DNA from: Streptomyces asoensis
GTDB lineage: Bacteria > Actinomycetota > Actinomycetes > Streptomycetales > Streptomycetaceae
NCBI RefSeq assembly: GCF_016860545.1
Contig: NZ_BNEB01000005.1
Location: 1,984,001 to 2,048,000, forward strand
Reading direction: 5' to 3'
Length of the DNA: 64,000 nucleotides
Shown: positions 58,571 through 64,000 of the stretch, piece after piece
Layout of the letters: the number at the start of each line of letters is the position of its first letter
How positions within the stretch are numbered: position 1 is the stretch's first letter
Made by a program: the position numbers and the translations under genes
The notes under the pieces: generated by a model
What the model saw: only the letters and a program-made list of their open reading frames with translations
Databases searched by the model: none
Told to the model about the DNA's origin: nothing

Positions 58571-59980
58571 ATGAGGCGACTGGGGACGGGGATCGGCTGG
58601 CGGCCGGAGATCGCGGACACCGTGGAGCGGATGCCGGGCATCGACTGGGTCGAGGCCGTCGCCGAGAACGTGTGCCCCGGGCATCTGCCCGACTCCCTGC
58701 TGCGGCTGCGCGAGCGCGGGGTGACCGTGGTCCCGCACGGTGTCTCGCTGGGGCTCGGCGGCGCGGAGCGGCCCGACGCGGGCCGGCTGACCGCCCTCGC
58801 CGAGCGGGCCGAGGTCCTGGGCTCGCCGCTGGTCACCGAGCACATCGCGTTCGTCCGGGCGGGCGGCCCCCTGACGGCGTCCCCGCGGCTGGAGGCCGGA
58901 CATCTGCTGCCCGTCCCGCGTACCCGCGACGCCCTGCGCGTGCTGTGCGAGAACGTGCGGATCGCACAGGACGCGCTGCCCGTACCGCTCGCGGTCGAGA
59001 ACATCGCCGCGCTCGTCGCCTGGCCGGGCGAGGAGATGACCGAGGGGCAGTTCCTGTACGAGCTGGCCGACCGCACCGGCGTGCGGCTGCTCATCGACGT
59101 GGCGAACCTGCACACCAACCACGTCAACCGCGGCGAGGAGCCCGTCAAGGCGCTCGCCGAACTGCCCCTGGAGGCCATCGCCTACGTCCATGTCGCGGGC
59201 GGCTTCGAGCGGGACGGCGTCTGGCACGACAGTCACGCCCACCCGGTGCCCGGGCCGGTCCTCGACATCCTGACCGATCTCGCGTCCCGGACGGCGCTGC
59301 CGGGTGTGCTGCTGGAGCGGGACGAGAACTTCCCCGGGCCGGGCGAGCTGGAGCGGGAGCTGGACGCGGTCCGGGAGGCGGTCGGGACCGGCGCGACGGC
59401 CCGCGGCACGACGGACGGCCGGGAGCGGCCGGCGCGCGAGGGGACACGGAGCGGCGGGGCGGCGAGCGAAGGGGCGCCGGGCGAAGGAGCGGGGGGCGAA
59501 GGGGCGCCGGGCGAAGGAGCGGGGGGCGGCGGCTCGGTCCCGCCCGCCGCGGAGGCGGCACCGGCGGCTCCCGACGAGGCGGCCCGGCAGCGCCTGGCCC
59601 TCGCCGAGGCGGCCCTGCTGTCCGCGCTGGTCGCCGGGACGCCCGTACCCGAGGGCTTCGACCGGGTACGGCTCGGCGTGCAGGCGCGGGCGCTGGCGGC
59701 CAAGCGGGCGGACGTCGTGGCGAAGGTGGCCCCGGAACTGCCGCTGATCCTCGGCAGCGGGTACCGGACCGCCTTCGTGGCCTACGCGCAGGGGCATCCG
59801 ATGCGCGGCGGCTACCGGCAGGACGCCCTCGACTTCGCGGAGGAGCTGCTCATGGGCGCGCATCCGGCGCAGGGCCGGGCCCGACGCGAGCTGCGCCGCT
59901 GGTGGCTGGACCGCTCGGGTCCCGCGCCGAGACCGGCGTCGCGGCTGGGGCAGGTGGGCCGGTCGTTGATCCGGCGGTGA
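58571..59980 (+). CDS. DUF692 multinuclear non-heme iron oxidase (MNIO) fused to a C-terminal domain
   Basis: 469 aa from ATG 58571 (GAAGGAGG upstream). Residues 1-260 are a DUF692 TIM barrel: LGTGIGWRPEIADTVER, VVPHGVSLGLGG (H56), VTEHIAFV (E90, H91), VENIAA (E143), LLIDVANLHTNHVN (D176), AYVHVAGG (H207), WHDSHAH (D220, H222) and LLERDENFP (E249). MNIOs modify cysteines of ribosomal peptides with iron (methanobactin, pearlin and bufferin pathways). After a Gly/Glu-rich repeated linker (about 275-330) comes an alpha-helical domain (RLALAEAALLSALVAG to YRQDALDFAEELL) resembling DUF2063-type partner proteins, usually a separate gene. No precursor peptide gene was found beside it. Confidence 0.88.
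   Translation: MRRLGTGIGWRPEIADTVERMPGIDWVEAVAENVCPGHLPDSLLRLRERGVTVVPHGVSLGLGGAERPDAGRLTALAERAEVLGSPLVTEHIAFVRAGGPLTASPRLEAGHLLPVPRTRDALRVLCENVRIAQDALPVPLAVENIAALVAWPGEEMTEGQFLYELADRTGVRLLIDVANLHTNHVNRGEEPVKALAELPLEAIAYVHVAGGFERDGVWHDSHAHPVPGPVLDILTDLASRTALPGVLLERDENFPGPGELERELDAVREAVGTGATARGTTDGRERPAREGTRSGGAASEGAPGEGAGGEGAPGEGAGGGGSVPPAAEAAPAAPDEAARQRLALAEAALLSALVAGTPVPEGFDRVRLGVQARALAAKRADVVAKVAPELPLILGSGYRTAFVAYAQGHPMRGGYRQDALDFAEELLMGAHPAQGRARRELRRWWLDRSGPAPRPASRLGQVGRSLIRR
59466..59525 (+). repeat. 30-bp tandem duplication in the DUF692 linker
   Basis: Two identical units (59466-59495, 59496-59525) encode a duplicated EGAPGEGAGG-type segment between the two domains. Likely to vary between strains. 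Confidence 0.85.
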
Positions 59981-60222
59981 GGGCGGCCCGAATGTGCCGG
60001 GGTTAACACCGGGCCCCGCATGGGGCACACGGCGACCGCTTCCCCCGCCGTTCCTCCGCCTTTCGCCCCTTTTGCGGACCCTCTTACCGCCCACCCTCCG
60101 ACCGGTTTGGCGGTATTTCAACTCTTTGCCCCTGTAAGGGGGTTGCCGGGGCAGGCGCAGTAATATGCCAGTTCCGCAACCGAAGCGCACTAGCGTGCAG
60201 TGCCGCGAGCAGGAGGCACCCC

Positions 60223-61011
60223 ATGCGGCCCCGACCCCCGATCCAGGGCAGAGGCATCTTCAGTGGCACCGGGCTCATCCTCACCGGCCTGGCGGCGACC
60301 CTGGCGGCCCTGGTCTTCCCGATCTGGTCGTACGCCGACCGGTCGGGCACCGGAGTGGACGTGCTGAACGCCGAGACCGTCTCGACGCAGTACGGTCCGC
60401 TGTCCGCGCTGGACCGGGAGTTCGTCACGAAGGTCCGCCTGGCGGGGCTGTGGGAGCTGCCCGCCGGCCGGCAGGCGCAGGCCAAGGGCACGACCGAGGC
60501 CGTGCGGACGGCGGGCGCGCACCTGGTCGAGGGGCACACCTTCCTGGACGAGCGGGTGCGCGCCGTCGCCTCCCGGCTGGGCCTCGCGCTGCCGAACGAG
60601 CCCAACGACCAGCAGCGGGGCTGGCTGAGCGAACTCGACGCGGCTCAGGGCGTGGCGTACGACCGCGAGTTCGCCAACATCCTGCGCCTGGCCCACGGGC
60701 GGGTCTTCTCCGTCGTCGCCCAGGTGCGGGCCGGCACCCGCAACTCACTGGTGCGCGGGCTCGCCGACGACGCCAACACCACCGTGCTGGACCACATCAA
60801 GATCCTGGAGGCCACCGGGTACGTCGACTTCGACGCCCTGGCCCGGGACCTGGCCGCCGACAGCACACCGCCGATCACCCGCGCCCCCGCCCCGCCGGGC
60901 CCGACGACGAACCCCGCGCCCGCCGTGCCGGCGGAGTCGGCGTCCGCGTCGGCGGCGTCCCCCACCTATCCGCTTCCGCCCGCCGCGGCCAGCCCACCGC
61001 CGGGCTCCTGA
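60223..61011 (+). CDS. DUF4142 (ferritin-like fold) membrane/exported protein
   Basis: 262 aa. An N-terminal membrane or signal segment (GLILTGLAATLAALVFPIW) is followed by a DUF4142 helical bundle (LSALDREFVTKVRLAGLWELPAGRQA, VRTAGAHLVEGHTFLDERVRAVASRLGLALPNEPNDQQRGWL, GVAYDREFANILRLAHGRVFSVVAQVRAGTRNSLVRGLADDANTTVLDHIKILEATG). It ends in a Pro/Ala/Ser-rich tail. The His and Glu positions of the bundle suggest metal binding, but this is not proven. Same strand as the DUF692 and TIGR04222 genes and lying between them. Confidence 0.88.
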   Translation: MRPRPPIQGRGIFSGTGLILTGLAATLAALVFPIWSYADRSGTGVDVLNAETVSTQYGPLSALDREFVTKVRLAGLWELPAGRQAQAKGTTEAVRTAGAHLVEGHTFLDERVRAVASRLGLALPNEPNDQQRGWLSELDAAQGVAYDREFANILRLAHGRVFSVVAQVRAGTRNSLVRGLADDANTTVLDHIKILEATGYVDFDALARDLAADSTPPITRAPAPPGPTTNPAPAVPAESASASAASPTYPLPPAAASPPPGS

Positions 61012-61111
61012 GAGCGAGGCCGGGGCGGCCGGAGCCGGCCGTCCCGCGCGCCCGGTCCGGATGATGAACAGACCGTGGCGCCCGGTGGTGCACATGACAT
61101 AGAAACACCGC

Positions 61112-61888
61112 ATGATCTGGGTGCTTCTCCTGCCGCTGGCCTGGGCCCTCGCGGGCGCGGCGTGCACACGGCTGTGCCTCGCCGCCGTGCGGGCGGCCTC
61201 CGTCGACGACGACACGGGCCGGGGGCACGACCTGACGCTCTACGAGGCCGCCTTCCTGTCCGGCGGCCCCGGCCGGGTCGCCGACCTCACCATGGTCTCG
61301 ATGGCGCGCCAGCGCCGGCTGCTGCTCGCCCGCACCGGCTGGGCGACCGTCGTCGACCCCCGCGGGCGCGACGAGATGGAGCGGTCGGTCATCGGGGCGA
61401 TCGGCCCCGCGGGACAGTCGCGTATCGCGCCCGCGCGGGCGGCCGCGGCCGCCGCGGACGCGGTGGGCGGCCTCGCCGACCGGCTGGTCCGCGCCGGCCT
61501 CGCGGTGCCCGACGGCTCCCGTACGACCGTCGCCGCCGGGGTGCGGCAGGTACGGGCCGCCGCCGCGGCCGTCCTCGCCCTGGGCGCCACCGCACTGCTG
61601 GCCCCCGGCCCCTCGGACATGCCCCGTGACCTGGTCGCCCTCTGGTTCGCGCTGCCCCTGGCCCTCACCCTGGGCTGTCTGGCCATAGCGCGGGTCGAAG
61701 CGCACCCCTACACGCGCTGGGCCTCCCCCGCCGGACAGCGGCTGCTGGCCGCCCTGACCCGGCACACCGGCGCCCCGGCGGACGACGGCACCTGCCTGAC
61801 CTCCGTCGCCGTACGCGGGATCCGCGCCGTGCGCGAACCGGACCTGCGGGCGGCCTTCGCACACCGTGAGCAGGACACGCGCGGCTGA
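61112..61888 (+). CDS. TIGR04222-type membrane protein
   Basis: 258 aa. TM1 (WVLLLPLAWALAGAACTRLCLAAV), the family segment LTLYEAAFLSGGPGRVADLTMVSMARQRRLLLARTGWATVVDP, then two further membrane helices (AAAAVLALGATALLAP, LPLALTLGCLAIARV) and a soluble end (TCLTSVAVRGIRAVREPDLRAAFAHRE). Family members often lie near DUF692 genes and commonly end in a Cys/Gly-rich tail, which is missing here. Function unknown; association with DUF692 is recalled from family descriptions, not shown. Confidence 0.8.
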   Translation: MIWVLLLPLAWALAGAACTRLCLAAVRAASVDDDTGRGHDLTLYEAAFLSGGPGRVADLTMVSMARQRRLLLARTGWATVVDPRGRDEMERSVIGAIGPAGQSRIAPARAAAAAADAVGGLADRLVRAGLAVPDGSRTTVAAGVRQVRAAAAAVLALGATALLAPGPSDMPRDLVALWFALPLALTLGCLAIARVEAHPYTRWASPAGQRLLAALTRHTGAPADDGTCLTSVAVRGIRAVREPDLRAAFAHREQDTRG

Positions 61889-62019
61889 AGCAGGGCGCGC
61901 CCGACCGCCGGGGGGCGCACAGGAGGCATTGGCGCCGACACCCGCCGGTGGTGCTTGCCTTCCCCTCCGACCGAACCAAACATCCCCTTTGTCGCCGCCG
62001 TGCACCGAAGGGACTCCCG

Positions 62020-63618
62020 ATGAGAGCAGCCGCCCTCCATTCGGCCGCAGGAGCCCTGCTCCTGACCGCCCTCTCCGCAGTCCCGGCGGGCGCCGTCCCG
62101 GCGGACGGCGCCGCGGGCGCCCCCGGACTCTCCCGCTCGCCCGGCGTCGTGCTCGCCGCCGCCCGGGCCGAGGCGAAGGGCGTCGACTTCACCAAGTGCC
62201 CCGGCGGCCAGGACCTGCCCGGCAGCATGCAGTGCGGCAAGGTCAGCGTGCCGCTCGACTACGCGGACCCGAGCGGCAGGCAGATCGAGCTGACCGTCAG
62301 CCGGGTGCGGGCCACCCAGCGGGACCCGCACAACAGCAAGCGGCGGGTGCCCCGGCAGGGCGCGCTGGTCTTCAACCCGGGCGGTCCCGGCGGCTCGGGC
62401 CTGTACTTCCCCCTGATCGGTCTGCTGCCGGAGTGGAAGCGCATCGGCGCGGCCTACGACCTCGTCGGCTACGACCCGCGCGGGGTCGGCCGTTCGGCAC
62501 CGCTGTCCTGCCAGGACCCCAAGCGCTTCTTCAAGGGGCCGGCGCCCGCTCCGGTCCACCCCTCGGAGTCGTACAAGCGGGAGCGGATCGCACAGGCCAA
62601 GGCGTACGCGCGCGGCTGCGCGAAGCGGTCGGGCAGCGCCCTGCGGCACTACAACTCGATCAACAACGCCCGTGACCTGGACGTGGTGCGCGCCGCGCTC
62701 GGCGAGGACCGGCTGACGTTCATGGGGGCGTCGTACGGCACCTACTTCGGGGCGGTCTACGCGACGCTGTTCCCCTCCCACGTGCGGCGGATGGTGTTCG
62801 ACGCGGCCGTGAACCCGGACCCGGCACAGATCTGGTACCGCAACAACCTCGACCAGTCGGCCGCGTTCGAGAGCCGGTGGGCGGACTTCCGGGAGTGGAT
62901 CGCCCGGCACGACGACGTGTACGGCCTCGGGCGCACGGCCGACGCGGTGCTGCGCAGCTACGAGCGGGCGCGCGCCCGGCTGGCCGCCGAGCCGGCCGGC
63001 GGGAAGGTGGGGCCGGGACAGCTCCAGAGCGCGTTCCTCCAGGCCGGGTACTACGACGACTACTGGCCGGCCCGGGCACAGGCGCTGTCGGAGTACCTCA
63101 AGGGCGACCCGAAGCAGCTGATCGCGCAGGCCGGGCCGGTGCGGGAGGCCGCCGCCGAGGCGGAGAACGCCAACGCCGTGTACACGGCCGTGGAATGCAA
63201 CGACGCGTCCTGGCCGACGGACTGGAAGGTGTGGGACCGCGACAACACCCGGCTGGCCAGGGTCGCGCCGTTCGAGACGTGGGACAACGTGTGGGCGAAC
63301 CTGCCCTGCGCGTACTGGCCGGCGCCCCGGCAGCGGCCGGTCGACGTGCGGACCGGGCCGGGCGAGCTGCCGCCGACGCTGATCCTGGCGGCGGAGCGGG
63401 ACGCCGCCGCACCGTACGCCGGGGCCCTCGAGATGCACCGGCGGCTGTCGGGCTCGGTCCTGGTGACGGAGCGGGACGCCGGTACCCACGGCATCGCGGG
63501 CGGACCCAACCGGTGCGTCAACGGTCACCTGGACGCGTATCTGCTGGAGGGGCGGCTCCCGGCCCGGCGCGCCGCCTGCGCGGCGCACGCGGAGCCGGAA
63601 CCCACCGCCGCGCGCTGA
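62020..63618 (+). CDS. secreted tripeptidyl aminopeptidase-like alpha/beta hydrolase
   Basis: 532 aa from ATG 62020 (GAAGGGA). Signal peptide (HSAAGALLLTALSAVPAGAVPA). S33/TAP family: oxyanion region FNPGGPGGSG, YDPRGVGRS, nucleophile elbow GASYGTYFG, Asp in LILAAERDAAAPY and His in DAGTHGIAGG; Cys residues (FTKCPGG, MQCGKV, ARGCAK, LPCAYW, NRCVNGH) suggest disulfides. Releases tripeptides from the N-terminus of exported substrates; Streptomyces members assist in degrading proteins or removing protease propeptides. A hairpin at 63625-63642 ends it. Confidence 0.93.
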   Translation: MRAAALHSAAGALLLTALSAVPAGAVPADGAAGAPGLSRSPGVVLAAARAEAKGVDFTKCPGGQDLPGSMQCGKVSVPLDYADPSGRQIELTVSRVRATQRDPHNSKRRVPRQGALVFNPGGPGGSGLYFPLIGLLPEWKRIGAAYDLVGYDPRGVGRSAPLSCQDPKRFFKGPAPAPVHPSESYKRERIAQAKAYARGCAKRSGSALRHYNSINNARDLDVVRAALGEDRLTFMGASYGTYFGAVYATLFPSHVRRMVFDAAVNPDPAQIWYRNNLDQSAAFESRWADFREWIARHDDVYGLGRTADAVLRSYERARARLAAEPAGGKVGPGQLQSAFLQAGYYDDYWPARAQALSEYLKGDPKQLIAQAGPVREAAAEAENANAVYTAVECNDASWPTDWKVWDRDNTRLARVAPFETWDNVWANLPCAYWPAPRQRPVDVRTGPGELPPTLILAAERDAAAPYAGALEMHRRLSGSVLVTERDAGTHGIAGGPNRCVNGHLDAYLLEGRLPARRAACAAHAEPEPTAAR

Positions 63619-63624
63619 GGCCCG

Positions 63625-63642
63625 CGCCCCCTCGCGGGGGCG
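63625..63642. terminator. bidirectional terminator between convergent genes
   Basis: CGCCCCC, loop TCGC, GGGGGCG; 7-bp stem filling the gap between the tripeptidyl-peptidase and HemQ genes. Confidence 0.6.
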
Positions 63643-64000
63643 TCAGGCCAGTCCGGCGACCAGGTCGGCCACCGACTTGCGACGGCCCGTGTAGAACGGG
63701 ACCTCCTCGCGGACGTGCATACGTGCCTCGGAGGCCCGCAGGTGGCGCATGAGGTCGACGATGCGGTACAGCTCGTCGGCCTCGAAGGCCAGCATCCACT
63801 CGTAGTCGCCCAGCGAGAACGAGGCGACGGTGTTGGCGCGGACGTCGGGGTAGCCGCGGGCCATCTTCCCGTGGTCGGCGAGCATCCGGCGACGGTCCTC
63901 GTCCGGCAGCAGGTACCAGTCGTAGGAGCGCACGAAGGGGTACACGCTCACGTAGTTGCGGGGCGTCTCGTCGGCGAGGAACGCCGGGATGTGCGAGCGG
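63643..64000 (-). CDS. hemQ: coproheme decarboxylase (HemQ/ChdC), N-terminus outside the window
   Basis: The C-terminal 119 codons are present and the frame is open to the window edge. It converts coproheme III to heme b using peroxide in the Gram-positive pathway. Typical segments: VSVYPFVRSYDWYLLP (with the catalytic Tyr of the YPFV motif), VANTVASFSLGDYEWML-like (here VRANTVASFSLGDYEWMLAFE), ELYRIVDLMRHLRASEARMHVREEVPFYTGR. The proximal histidine is probably in the last segment. Other hem genes are expected beyond the edge. Confidence 0.92.
   Translation of the reverse strand, partial: RSHIPAFLADETPRNYVSVYPFVRSYDWYLLPDEDRRRMLADHGKMARGYPDVRANTVASFSLGDYEWMLAFEADELYRIVDLMRHLRASEARMHVREEVPFYTGRRKSVADLVAGLA

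Noticed and set aside
1..64000. tRNA, rRNA, CRISPR array, insertion sequence or prophage
   Set aside because: No cloverleaf, repeat-spacer pattern, transposase or integrase was seen on reading; base composition is uniform apart from promoter gaps.

Overview
The window is a GC-rich (roughly 72-73% by eye) actinobacterial chromosome segment, almost certainly from a Streptomyces. Evidence: a two-domain germacradienol/geosmin synthase, a CprB-type gamma-butyrolactone-receptor homologue, a subtilisin-inhibitor (SSI) protein, two complete conservons (NIT-domain kinase, roadblock, DUF742, Ras-like GTPase), the DUF6230/DUF6114 pair, twin-arginine substrates, many GTG starts and 4-bp GTGA/ATGA overlaps. 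No rRNA, tRNA, transposase, integrase or CRISPR array was seen. From memory, the cprB / DUF89-type gene / geosmin synthase order matches the Streptomyces coelicolor SCO6071-SCO6073 neighbourhood.

Layout. 1-6.3 kb: the end of treY and all of treZ (trehalose from maltodextrin) flank two paralogous M14 carboxypeptidase-like genes, an SSI-type inhibitor translationally coupled to one of them, and a DUF1707-FHA protein. 6.4-9.7 kb: aminoglycoside-phosphotransferase-like protein with an altered catalytic loop, Xaa-Pro peptidase (M24), membrane-anchored PDZ protein. 9.8-14.1 kb: geosmin synthase, a DUF89/ARMT1-like protein and the CprB-like repressor with a palindromic site in front of it. 14.4-20.1 kb: exported proteins (subtilase with P-domain, membrane-anchored AA10 LPMO, a small cysteine-containing exoprotein, DUF6230-DUF6114).

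20.7-38.5 kb is the signalling core. An orphan sugar-binding lipoprotein is followed by conservon 1 (21.8-25.8 kb). Then come an ankyrin protein, a GH43-CBM42 arabinofuranosidase-like enzyme, an aromatic-amino-acid-lyase homologue with a degenerate MIO motif, and an osmoprotectant (OpuC-type) binding protein. Conservon 2 (31.1-35.9 kb) follows, and then the OpuC-type permeases and ATPase. Conservon 2 lies, in opposite orientation, exactly between the binding protein and the rest of the transporter.

38.8-43.6 kb: a ferric-reductase-like flavocytochrome, an FMN-binding protein and ApbE form one operon for extracytoplasmic flavin-based electron transfer, divergent from an OmpR/EnvZ-type two-component system. 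44-49.6 kb: a YbhN-type membrane protein, MsrB and MurC, a HUP-like protein, a RibD-C reductase and ZapE. 49.8-56.1 kb: a small exoprotein with beta-carbonic anhydrase and SulP transporter, a slipin, a PhoX-type Tat enzyme, a NodB deacetylase lipoprotein and a six-cysteine zinc-ribbon protein. 56.1-64 kb: a two-gene ABC exporter, PTH2, a DUF692 (multinuclear non-heme iron oxidase) fusion, DUF4142, a TIGR04222-type membrane protein, a tripeptidyl-aminopeptidase-like secreted hydrolase and the end of the coproheme decarboxylase gene.

The best candidates for undescribed biology are the DUF692 fusion locus, the sugar-binding lipoprotein plus conservon 1, the conservon inserted in the osmoprotectant transporter, the lyase homologue that has lost its MIO triad, and the peptidase/SSI cassette.
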